Assembly (NCBI GenBank): GCA_022559845.1
Contig: CM040125.1
Coordinates: 199,494,102 to 199,558,101, forward strand
Length of the DNA stretch: 64,000 bases
From: Amorphophallus konjac
Lineage: Eukaryota; Streptophyta; Magnoliopsida; Alismatales; Araceae
Direction of reading: 5' to 3'
Position numbers and translations under genes: made by a program. This document shows, piece by piece, positions 20,914 through 31,249 of the stretch; the first letter of the stretch is position 1; every line of letters starts with the position of its first letter. The notes below the pieces were generated by a model. The model saw only the letters and a list, made by a program, of their open reading frames with translations, had not been told where the DNA came from and searched no databases.

Positions 20914-22329
20914 ATGGCTGTAATCTCATCTGCAAACACCAAGGCTGCCCTTTCATCCTTGGAAGCTGCAACGGCAATGGATCTGCTAATAGAACAATCC
21001 ACCCAGCCGCTAGCACAAGAGATCAAGAAACCTCAGGAAGCTCTGGCGGTGTCTGACGAGGAAGTCGAAGTACTCGACCCTCAAGATGGTATTCCAGACT
21101 TCGTTGACCTCCAACCGACACCTCCAGAGATAGAAGACGGAGGCCAAGCCATAGTCGATGAACTGATAGAAGTCAACCTGGGAAATGAGAAGGACCCTAG
21201 GCCTACCTTCCTCAGTGCCCAACTGTCCCCAGAAGAACGGGAGCTATACATTCAACTATTGCTAGAATACCGGGATTGCTTCACCTGGACTTATAAAGAG
21301 ATGCCAGGTCTAAGCCCCGCTGTCTCACAACATGAGTTGGCAATCAACCCTGAAGCCGAGCCGGTGAAGCAACCACCGCGGCGCATGAGGCCAGAGCTCA
21401 TCACCCAAATTTGTGCTGAAGTCGACAAGCTCATTGACGTGGGATTTGTTGAAGAAAACCAGTACACCACATGGCTGGCGAATATCATCCCCGTGAAAAA
21501 GGAGAATGGACAGATCTGGATATGTGTCGACTTCCGAGATCTAAATAAAGCCTGCCCCAAAGATGACTTCCCGGTGCCAATAACCGAGGTCATGATCGAT
21601 GCTACAACCGGCCATGAAGCCCTGTCATTCATGGATGGGTCTTCCGACTACAATCAGATTTGGATTGCAGAGCATGACCGAGTCCATACTGCTTTCCGAA
21701 CTCCTAAAGGCATTTATCATTACAAGAGAATGCCATTCGGACTAAAGAATGCTGGCACAACCTATCAGCGCACAATGACCAAAATCTTTGATGAATTGCT
21801 CTACCACAAGGTCGAGTGCTACATAGATGACCTGGTGGTCAAAACCAGAAGAAAAGAAGATCATCTGCAAGACCTCCGGATTGTTTTTCAGAGGCTGAGG
21901 CAGCACGAGCTAAAAATGAATCCTATGAAATGTGCGTTCGGAGTGTCGAGCGGAAAATTCTTGGGCTTCATCATCCGATATCGGGGAATCGAGATAGACC
22001 CCGCAAAGATCAAGGTGATTCAGGGGTTACCTCCGCCAAGGAACATCTCCGAGCTGAGATCACTACAGGGCCGTTTGGCTTATATCTGGCGTTTCATTTC
22101 CAATTTGTCAGGGCGGTGCCAGCCTTTTCACAAGTTGATGATGAAAGATGTCCCCTTTTATTGGGATGAAGATTGCCAGGCAGCCTTCGACAAGCTAAAA
22201 GACTACCTGAAAACCCCTCCAGTGTTGGGCGCACCGGTGAAAGGGCGACCATTGATACTGTATATAGCAGCTACACACAATTCTCTGGGGGCAATGCTGG
22301 CCCAGAATAATGAAGAAGGGAAAGAATAA
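20914..22329 (+). pseudogene. pol: Tat reverse transcriptase
   Basis: A long open stretch containing a nearly complete gypsy RT: an acidic lead-in, LSPAVSQHELAIN, the substrate-site part (IPVKKENGQIWICVDFRDLN), the CPKDDFPVP turn, HYKRMPFGLKNAGTTYQR and the catalytic CYIDDLVVK with both aspartates, then FLGFIIRYRGIEIDP and the start of the tethered RNase H. It ends in TAA at 22327 where relatives have Gln, a CAA-to-TAA change. RT copies genomic RNA into DNA using the tRNA primer. The catalytic core looks sound, but no full polyprotein can be made. Confidence 0.9.
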
Positions 22330-23120
22330 GCCCTCTATTACCTCAGTCGAGACTGGTCAGAACTTAAGTGAAATATACTTATATTGAGAAGATCTGTCTG
22401 GCGCTGGTCTTCGCAGTTAAAAAGCTCTGACACTATATGTTGTCGCATGAAATCAGCTTGGTATCCAAAGAGGATCCCCTGAAGTACATTATGTCTCAAC
22501 CGGCCCTCAAAGGTCGCCTGGGCAAATGGGTGGTAATCCTTATGGAGTTTGCTATCTCCTACGTGCCGCGCAAGGCCGTCAAGGGCCAAGCTATTGCATA
22601 CTTCGTCACTGAGCACCCAGTGCTCGGGGATTGCCCGTTGGAGCCGGAGGTTCCTGAAGATGAAACCCTAGAAGCCGTGCAAGTACAGCCCTCCTTATGG
22701 CAACTATAATTTGATGGCGCTTCCAGAATTGACACCTCTGCCACCGGGTCAGCCAGGGTCAGAGCAGGAGCAGGCATAGTCCTGAAATTCCCAGAAGGAG
22801 AAGTGGTATATACATCCTGTTCCATAAACAAGCAATGCACAAACAATGAAGCAGAATATGAAGCCCTGATAATCGGGTTGCAAATTGCTCTGTCCATGGG
22901 AATTCAGATGCTGGAAGCATTCGGAGACTCCATGCTAGTTATAAGACAGTTGGAAGGAGAGTTCGAGGTGCGAAAGCAAGAGCTCCTCCCCTATCACCAG
23001 TTGGCAACTCGCTTGATGTCAAGATTTTACTTCATCAGCATCAAGCACATCAACCGAGGCCGGAATGCTCAGGCGGATGCCCTCGCTAAGCTGGCTAGTT
23101 CATTGGCAGTCCCACCAGAC
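22330..23120 (+). pseudogene. Tat RNase H and second (archaeal-type) RNase H
   Basis: After a frameshift near 22370 the frame from about 22437 carries the end of the first RNase H (DPLKYIMSQPALKGRLGKW), then a linker. From about 22710 comes a second RNase H: FDGAS, NNEAEYEALIIGL, FGDSMLVIRQL and HINRGRNAQADALAKLAS. These give the catalytic Asp, Glu, Asp and a late acidic residue of the type found after the tethered RNase H in Tat elements. A TAA at 22707 falls just before FDGAS. The second RNase H is the best lineage marker in this element. Confidence 0.85.
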
Positions 23121-24513
23121 ACAAGCCTGAATGTAACAGTGATCAACCGCCGACAGGTCCCCAGCGTGACAGAGGTCCTGACCGACGAACAAGAAATGGA
23201 AGTAGCAGTCATCGAAGGGGTTCAGCAGCCCGATTGGCGAGAGCATCTCCTGCGCTGGTTTCAACACCAGCAACTTCCAAAAGAAAAGGAACAGAGGATG
23301 AAGCTCTTAAAGATCAAGAATTCTTACGAGATGAGAAGCGGGACCCTGTTTCAAATTATGGCAGATGCCCGAAGGAAAGTCCTACTCCGTTGCTTGTCTT
23401 CAGAAGAAGTAGGACAGGTGATGCAGGAAGTCCATGCAGGATCAGCTGGAGCACACCAGGCTGGCCCGAAAATGAAAATTGAGATAAAGAAGTTGGGTTA
23501 CTATTGGCCCACTATATTTGATGATTGATGCAAGTTTGCCAAAGCTTGTCAGAAATGTCAAGAACATGCTAGTGTGGCAAGGAGACCTCCAATGCCACTG
23601 CATCCCACCCTGTCGAGCTGGCCATTTGCTCAGTGGGGCACAGACGTGGTAGGGCCGCTGCCAACATCTTCATCAGGGTGCAAATACATCTTAGCAGCTA
23701 CAGACTACTTCTCCAGATGGGCAGAAGCAGTAGCACTAAGAGATGTGACGGGAGAGCTAGTTGCACGATTCTTCCGGGAAAATGTAATATTCCGGTTCGG
23801 AATCCCCAGCCGAATCATCTCTGACAATGGCAGTCACTTTAAGAACCAGAAGGTTTATCGGCTGGCCGACAAATACAAAATCGACTGGAGGACATCTCCC
23901 CCCTACAACCCTCAGGCCAACGGACTCGCAGAAGCCTTTAACAAGACACTGTGCACGTTGCTGGCAAAGACTGTCAAGTCTAATAAAAAAGATTGGGAGG
24001 AAAGGATGTACGATGCACTTTGGGCCTATCGTACTGTCTACAAGACCCCAACTAGCTGTTCCCCCTTCTCCCTTGTCTACGGGTCAGAAGCTGTGGTGCC
24101 AATCGAGCTTGAGGTTCCTTCATTGCGAGTTGCCATCCAGCACGGATTAGTCGATGGTGAGCAGACCAATGCGGAAAGAAGATTGGAAGAGCTCATTGAG
24201 CTCGAAGGAAAACGCCTCCAGGCGTAGCAAAACATCCAGCTCTACCAAGCTCGCATGGCCCGTGTTTTTGACAAGCTAGTCAAGGGTCGAGAATTCAAGA
24301 AAGGAGACCTGGTAATGGTCAAAAGAAAAGAAGTGATGGCCTCCAACCCCAAAGGGAAGCTGGTCAAAAACTGGGTCGGGCCGTATATCGTCCGCTGAGT
24401 ATATGAAGGGGGTGCCTACGTCCTGGTAGACCACAAAGGGGTTATCCAGTTCTCTCCCCTCAACGGAAAGCATATTAAGCTGTATCATGCAGCGCAGCCA
24501 GCATTCCCCGAGT
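23121..24513 (+). pseudogene. Tat integrase
   Basis: Same frame as the second RNase H, with stops at 23526 (TGA), 24225 (TAG) and 24397 (TGA). The HHCC zinc finger spans about 23430-23570 (VHAGSAGAHQAG, then CKFAKACQKCQ). The catalytic core holds WGTDVVGPL (Asp), SDNGSHF (Asp) and QANGLAEAFNK (Glu). The C-terminal GKLVKNWVGPYIV is the GPY/F module. Integrase joins the cDNA to host DNA. There is no chromodomain, as expected for Tat. Confidence 0.9.
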
Positions 24514-24526
24514 GATCAGTCGGAAT

Positions 24527-25440
24527 ACCTTCTCCTTGGTTTAGTGGCACTCCGCCCTAACCGAGCTACCTTCTCTTGGTTTGGTGGCACTCCGCCCTAA
24601 CCGAGCTACCTTCTCTTGGTTTAGTGGCACTCCGCCCTAACCGAGCTGCCTTCTCCCTTGGTTTAGTGGCACTCCGCCCTAACCGAGCTACCTTGTCCTT
24701 GGTTTAGTGGCACTCCACCCTAACCGAGCTACCTTCTCCTTGGTTTAGTGGCACTCCGCCCTAACCGAGCTACCTTCTCCTTGGTTTAGTGGCACTCTGC
24801 CCTAACCGAACTACCTCCTCCTTGGTTTAGTGGCACTCTGCCCTAACCGAGCTACCTTCTCCTTGGTTTAGTGGCACTCCGCCCTAACCGAGCTGCCTTC
24901 TCCCGTGGTTTAGTGGCACTCCACCCTAACCGAGCTACCTTCTCCTTGGTTTAGTGGCACTCCGCCCTAACCGAGCTACCTTCTCCTTGGTTTAGTGGCA
25001 CTCTGCCCTAACCAAACTGCTCCCTTCTCCTTGGTTTAGTGGCACTCCGCCCTAACCGAGCTGCCTTCTCCTTGGTTTAGTGGCAAGTGGCACTCCGCCC
25101 TAACCGAGCTGCCTTCTCCTTGGTTTAGTGGCACTCCGCCCTAACCGAGCTACCTTCTCTTGGTTTAGTGGCACTCCGCCCTAACCGAGCTGCCTTCTCC
25201 TTGGTTTGGTGGCACTCCGCCCTAACCGAGCTACCTTCTCCTTAGTTTAGTGGCACTCCGCCCTAACCAAACTACCTTCTCCCTTGGTTTAGTGGCACTC
25301 CGCCCTAACCGAGCTACCTTCTCCCTTGGTTTAATGGCACTCCGCCCTAATCGAGCTACCTTTTTCTTGGTTTAGTGGCATCCCGCCTTAACCAAACTAC
25401 CCTCTCCTTGGTCTAGCAGCACTCCGCCCTGACCAAGCTC
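24527..25440. repeat. About 22 tandem copies of a 41-bp unit
   Basis: The unit contains gtggcactccgccctaacc followed by gagct and a pyrimidine-rich cttctcctt spacer. Copies vary by a few bases and 0-3 bp in length; one near 25085 repeats agtggca. It begins just after the integrase stop. Tandem repeats in the 3' untranslated region are known for Tat/Ogre elements and can seed satellite DNA. Confidence 0.93.
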
Positions 25441-25652
25441 CCGAAAGAATACAACATGCTGGTTGCCATTATCGGCCTTACGCCCGAATCGGCAAGGGAT
25501 CACTCCTTTGCGTTAGCATTCAGCCCTTGCTAACGAATGAACTGTTCTGTCCAGCGCAAGGTCTGATGCTCCGGCCGATAGCCATCTACCGTCAACCAAG
25601 GGTCGAATGTCGCACTTCGACCTGCCACCCTATACATATAAAAAAGAAGAAG
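25441..25652. other. Unassigned spacer in the Tat 3' region
   Basis: About 210 bp of single-copy sequence between the 41-bp array and the duplicated block. No gene or motif recognised. Confidence 0.5.
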
Positions 25653-26722
25653 AAAGAAAAGAAAATGGGGTTAAAAATAGTGATACCCCGCCAGACTTGC
25701 TCCCATATTGGGACAAGTGCAAAAATGGCCGTAACCCAGCTGTGGCGAAAACCCGAAAGGGCGTCGCGGGCAAAATCGGGTACCCCGCGCGTGAAAACCC
25801 GAAAGGGCGCGCGGGCAAAAGCAAGAGGGGGCTGGCTTCGGCAAAAACCCGAAAGGGCACTTGAGTCAGTAAAGTGGTAATTTCCAAATGCCTCTCCCAT
25901 TCTCCACCCAATAAAACTCCGAAAGGGACAATCATCAAAGTCCCGCCGGGAATCCTTTAACACATCCTTTTCGACCCTCGTCATCATCGGCGAGATCGGT
26001 CGATCTCTGCCCTCAACTTGGACCCTACGTCCCTGTTGACAACCCCATCCTTGTTTTGACAGTGACATATGCCGACGAACACATCCTTTTCGACCCTCGT
26101 CATCATCGGCGAGATCGGTCGATCTCTACCCTCAACTTGGGCCTTACGTCCCTGTTGACAACCCCATCCTTGTTTCGGCAGTAACATATGCCGACGAACA
26201 AACCCTTTTCGACCCTCGTCATCCTCGACGAGATCGGTCGATCTCTACCCTCAACTTGGGCCTTACGTCCCTGTTGACAAACCCATGCCGACGAATAAAC
26301 CCTTTTTCGACCCTCGCCATCATCGACGAGATCGTTCGATCTTTACCCCTAACTCGGATCCTACATCCTTGTTAATAGACCATACCCCTTTGCCTCGACA
26401 TCTAACCAGTGTCGACGAATCGAAACAGGGTTCGATCCTTGTCATCATTGACAAGGCCAGTCAATATTTTCGCGGTTCAGTTTTTCCGCATCCCGAATCA
26501 AAAAAAAAGGAAAGAAAAAAAATGGGGTTAAAAATAGAGATACCCCGCCAGACTTGCTCCCATATTGGGACAAGTGCAAAAATGCCGTAACCCAGCTGTG
26601 GCGAAAACCCGAAAGGGCATCGCGGGCAAAATCGGGTACCCCGCCGCGTGAAAACCCGAAAGGGCACGCGGGCAAAAGCAAGAGGGGGCTGGCGCCGGCG
26701 AAAACCCGAAAGGGCACTTGGG
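25653..26722. repeat. Duplicated 210-bp block flanking about four 118-bp repeats
   Basis: Blocks 25653-25866 and 26509-26722 are near copies. Each holds several aaaacccgaaagggc words. Between them, from about 25960, a 118-bp unit (acacatccttttcgaccctc... with cgagatcggtcgatctct) repeats at about 25961, 26079, 26197 and, more diverged, 26295. The cgagatcggtcg word resembles the next array, so the two arrays probably share an origin. Confidence 0.85.
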
Positions 26723-26859
26723 TTAGTAATATGAATAAAAAAAATGATCATGAATGATGAATAGTGATGAACCATCCGCCGTCCAGAAGGCCATTTACGA
26801 GGTCGGGGCGAGGGTCTTCATCCGATATCCCACTTACATACATCTACCCTTACCCGGTT

Positions 26860-27640
26860 TTTGTCACCATCGGCAAGACCGTCTACCCTTTCGACCCTTG
26901 TCACCATCGGCAAGATCGGTCGCTACCCTTTCGGTTTTTGTCATCATCGGCAAGACCATATACCTTTTTGACCCTTGTCATCATCGGCAAGATCGGTCGC
27001 TACCCTTATCCGATTTTTGTCATCATCGGTAAGACCGTCTACCTTTTCGACCCTTGTCATCATCGGCAAGATCGGTCGCTACCCTTCCGGTTTTTATCAT
27101 TATCGGCAAGACCGTCTACCTTTTCGACCCTTGTCATCATCGGCAAGATCGGTCGCTACCCTTCCGGTTTTTGTCATCATCGGTAAGACCGTCTACCCTT
27201 TCGACCCTTGTCATCATCGGCAAGATCGGTCGCTACCCTTTTCCGGTTTTTGTCATCATCGGCAAGACCGTCTACCTTTTCGGCCCTTGTCATCATCGAC
27301 AAGATCGGTCGCTACCCTTCCGATTTTTGTCATCATCGGCAAGACCGTCTACCCTTTTGACCCTTGTCATCATCGGCAAGACCGGTCGTTACCCTTACCC
27401 GGTTTTTTTGTCGTCGTCGGCAAGACCGTCTACCTTTTCGACCCTTGTCATCATCGGCAAGATCGGTCGCTACCCTTACCCGATTTTTTGTCATCATCGG
27501 CAAGACCATCTACCTTTTCGACCCTTGTCACCATCGGCAAGATGGGTCGCTACCCTATCCGGTTTTTTGTCACCATCGGCAAGACCGTCTACCTTTTCGA
27601 CCCTTGTCAGCATCGACAAGCCCGGTCGACCACCCTCTAA
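26860..27640. repeat. About ten tandem copies of a 77-80 bp unit
   Basis: Each unit holds two related halves, both with catcatcggcaaga: one followed by ccgtctacc, the other by tcggtcgctaccc. Long ORFs (up to 221 codons) run through it in all three plus-strand frames. This happens because a 77-bp period visits each frame in turn and the unit lacks stops; it is not evidence for a protein. Confidence 0.92.
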
Positions 27641-28079
27641 CCTGGGCCTCCCGCCCTCATTGATCAACAAAGCATAATCGCGTCTATATTTGACCCACGT
27701 TGATGGTTACAACACGCCTCTCATCACCAGCGGCAAGGTTCGCTAGGTGCATCTGTCTGCGCTACCTATGTCCCACCTTGGCAAAGGCCTTGTTCCGGGA
27801 ACGTTTGTGTCGCGGTGGAGTGAACACCTCACCCCTTCCCTGAAGGCGTGAGCGCTCTCCTGTGCCATCAGAAAGTATCCCCAGGTTCGGGTGACCAGCC
27901 AGAAGAGATAAAAGAAAGGAAGAAAAGAAGTCGTGATCGAGACGACAAAAAGAGATATTTTCATTTAATATGAATTGGCGGAACACATTTCTTTGACCCG
28001 AGACATCCCCCGGGGGTACATAAGCTCCGAAGACAAAAAGGAGCAAGATTGGATGCAAAAAAGAGAGGAGGGATCAAGG
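27641..28079. other. Spacer between tandem arrays and antisense gene
   Basis: About 440 bp. It may hold the 3' untranslated end of the antisense gene. Small minus-strand ORFs here match nothing I know. Confidence 0.45.
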
Positions 28080-28782
28080 TTACAGCAAAGGACGCCGGAA
28101 GATATCTGCCAACTCCAAGAGGCCAAGTGAGGAGTGTTGTGTCAGTTCTTGCAACCGTGCCTCAGTAGCTGTCAGCTGCGATAACCTCTCGTCCAATGAG
28201 GCAAGTTGCCCTTCGGCCAGATCAGCTTCCTCTCTTGACTGGGTTTCGAGACGCTTGCCTTCCTGTAGTTCGGCTTCGACCTTGGCAAGCTCAGCACGCA
28301 GTTCCGCCTCCCGTGCCTTGAGGAACAGCTGGCGTTCTGAGATATTGCCGGCAGCGTTTCTCAGCTGTTCCATGGTCACCGTCAACGAAGAAGCAGCAGT
28401 GCGGCAATCTGCCCTCTCCAGCTTCACAGCCGCCAGCTGATCGAAAACCTCTCGGCTCAGGAATTCCCGCCTGTTGGCGTGCTTTAACAGCATTACAACT
28501 CGCGGGGTCCAATCATCCATTGGGTAGCCGAATGCTAAAAGCGATCGAGAGAGATGATCTATCAAGCTTCTCAGCTGCATGTAAGTCAGGCCCGGAGAGG
28601 CTAACATGGCCCGCTAGAGATTATCCAGAGATTGCCATACCATGTCACCAGAGAATTGTAGGCCCAATGGCGAAGTCTCGGGGAGCTGAAAGTCTACCCT
28701 GCTATCTACCTCGGCCCAAATGTCATCAGCCGCCGCCCCGAGGGACATCGACGGCATAGTCTGCATGACGCCCACACCCAGC

Positions 28783-28787
28783 CCGAC
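28783..28787. other. Target-site duplication, left copy (ccgac)
   Basis: Directly before the 5' LTR at 28788. The right copy, at 36704-36708, reads ctgac, one C-to-T change. Confidence 0.75.
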
Positions 28788-31140
28788 TGATGGAGGCATC
28801 ACCCACGATTCCCTTTGGCTCGGGTCCACTTCTTCACACTCGGGAGCTGGTTGAGTTTTGGCCTCACTCTATTAAGGCCCCTTATCCATTTTGTAGCTTT
28901 CCTTTGAGTCATTTTGATGTATTTTCATTTTATTTGAGTCATTTCCCTAGGTCTTGCATTTATTTTCCTAAGATTGTGTGTCATTAGATGATGTAATGTG
29001 CTAATTGGGCCTAATTCATTGGATTAGGCCCATGTGCACCCCTTCCACCTTCGGTTATTTGCTATTGAGTCTTTTGTCATGGACTTTTGTAGAAATGTGG
29101 GTTTCCTATATATAGGACCCCATTTCCCCCATTTGAAGGCAATGAATGAATGAATGAGTTAAACTTGCCATTTGAGTTCAAATTGGAGTGATTCCTCTAG
29201 TTTTTGGGTGAGAGACCCTAGGGGAGAGATTCCCCACCCATTCTCCTCTTAATCTCTCTATTTCACCCCTCTTTCTCTCTCCTCCAACCCCAATTTCGAA
29301 TTTTCTTCTCTCTCCTCTCCTCCCAACCACCTCCACTAGCTACCCACCTCATTTAATACCCCTCCACTTCCCCAAGTTACCATTACTCCATTCCCATAGT
29401 CCCTAGGTGGCATCTTCCCCATTCCAACACCTTTCTCCACCTTCCCACCAAATCTACCCCATTCCAATACAAACTCTCCACTTCCCCACATAATCACCCA
29501 CCTTCCAAGGCCATTTCAAATTTGAAATTCACACTCCCTCCACCCACTTGTTCCCCCTCACCTTCCCCCCTCTCCCTCCAAGCCCCAAATTCGTAGCTCC
29601 TCTCTCACCCACAGAAAACACCCCCTTCCAGCTCCCATTCTATCCCTCCCTCACCTTGAAACACCCCATCCTAGACCCCCTCACAGCCCGGGCTTTCCCC
29701 ACACTCATCCACCCCCATTTCCTCTCCCATATACCCCATTTCCCCTCCATCATCTTCAACCTACCGTTTCAGCTGACAACCTGCAGAAGTGTACCATCTT
29801 ACAGAGGCGACCACGGCTTCCTCCCGATGAGTTTGCAGACCCAAGAGGCATCCATGGAAGCGGCTACCTGTCCTCTTCGCAACGATCGAGGTCTCATCCC
29901 CATCGGAGATCGGTGCTGCTGTGGAGGTCCGTTCTTCCCCGACCGCGCAGTTCTGCTCCGGCTGAGGATCTGAACCGGACTAAAAGCTCTGCCACGACAA
30001 ACGTTGGACGAACCAGCCCCGAAGCTCTTCTACAAATATCTTCCTCCTCCAGTCTTCGTTCAGGATCAAGAAACGGAACCTCATTCGGCTGCCGGAGGAA
30101 GGAGTTACAAATTTTCTCCCCCGAGCTCTCCAGTCTTATCTCCTGCAGTCTGCTCCGACCAGTGCCCACTCTTTAGGGTACACCGACTGCCCTCGACCTC
30201 TGATTGCAGCCCTGTCACCTCTGGCTGAAAGCTACTTCGACCATGAAGACGTCGCCATGAGTTTCGTGCTGATCGGAGTTCGGGAGGGTGCGTGGCGTCC
30301 TCTGCAACCTGCTGCCAGAAGTCTGCAACTGCGAGTCAGAAAACATGATGTCCTGTTCCAACCTCTGCCCCAGTCAACAACGGTCTCAGAAGAAATTTAA
30401 GAAAATCTGAAGCGTTCCTGTCCCTGTTACGAAGCTTTTGCCGCCAGTCTCGCCATCGGAAAAATTCGTGAGAAGGATCTACAGCAACCACACCAACACA
30501 CTGTCCCTGTTCGTAGACAACCGGCAGATTCGGCAACCTCGCTTTATCGTCGTTCTTTACCTTACTTTCCCCACCCTGCTTGGCCGGCTGAAGGACCCTC
30601 CCTGCGGGAGGTAGTATTTTTGTATTCACATTAACCCCCACCCCAAGATCCCCCTCCTGCGAGAGGCGTAGTTTTGTACATGGTTTGAGCAGGTCAAGCT
30701 TCACCGCCGCGGCGTGTGGGGAACCACCGCCTCCCCGCTCGCCCTCGTCTCCGACCGGGACCGGTTTCTTCAAACCGGTCGAGTAAGTGCCTCATCCTAG
30801 CTCATTAGTGTTGCTCTTTCAATATTTACTTCATGCGCCGCTGAATTTGCGAGGGAGCGCCCGATCCTCAAGTCCATGACTTAAGAGTGATCGCCGTGGG
30901 ATAGTGTGAACCGGTGCCCTTGTGCACTTTGTCGGCCCCAATTGAATTGGGCATCCAAACCTTGGGAGTCAAACCTTGGCCTTGCTGGCCCTCTACCAGC
31001 AAGGGCCCTTTCCCATACCTCACACTTGGCATCGCCAAGTCACTCTGGGTATAGAGTGCGACGGGAGAGCGGTGGCCCTTAAGGCCCATTTGAATGCTTA
31101 ATTGTGCTTGTTTGCCTAAGTCAGAGGTCGTGTCACACCA
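28788..31140 (+). repeat. 5' LTR of the gag/chromodomain element
   Basis: Begins tgatggaggc and ends gtgtcacacca (gtgtcacatca in the 3' copy). TATA candidate cctatatatagg at about 29105-29116, followed by a short gaat repeat that is longer in the 3' LTR (about 34690-34718). A C-rich, pyrimidine-rich stretch covers about 29260-29760. ORFs here are in low-complexity sequence and are not called. Confidence 0.94.
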
Positions 31141-31142
31141 AG

Positions 31143-31154
31143 TGGTATCAGAGC
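31143..31154 (+). other. Primer-binding site (tRNA-iMet type)
   Basis: tggtatcagagc starts two bases after the 5' LTR. Confidence 0.93.
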
Positions 31155-31249
31155 AAGTCTTTGACTTATCTCTATCAAGTCAAGTCCTAGGGCATTCTTG
31201 CATTAGAGTCATCATCAATCCGACCCTTGCATTGATCCCCCCGATCATC

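Noticed and set aside
24527..25440. CRISPR-like array
   Set aside because: Units are contiguous with no unique spacers, in a plant retroelement; an ordinary tandem repeat.
26975..27640. Long repeat-rich ORFs
   Set aside because: Open in three frames because of the repeat period, not because of coding.
29548..29973. 141-codon ORFs in the LTRs of the gag/chromodomain element (also 35111-35536)
   Set aside because: Pro/Ser-rich reading of low-complexity pyrimidine sequence; no domain and no promoter context.
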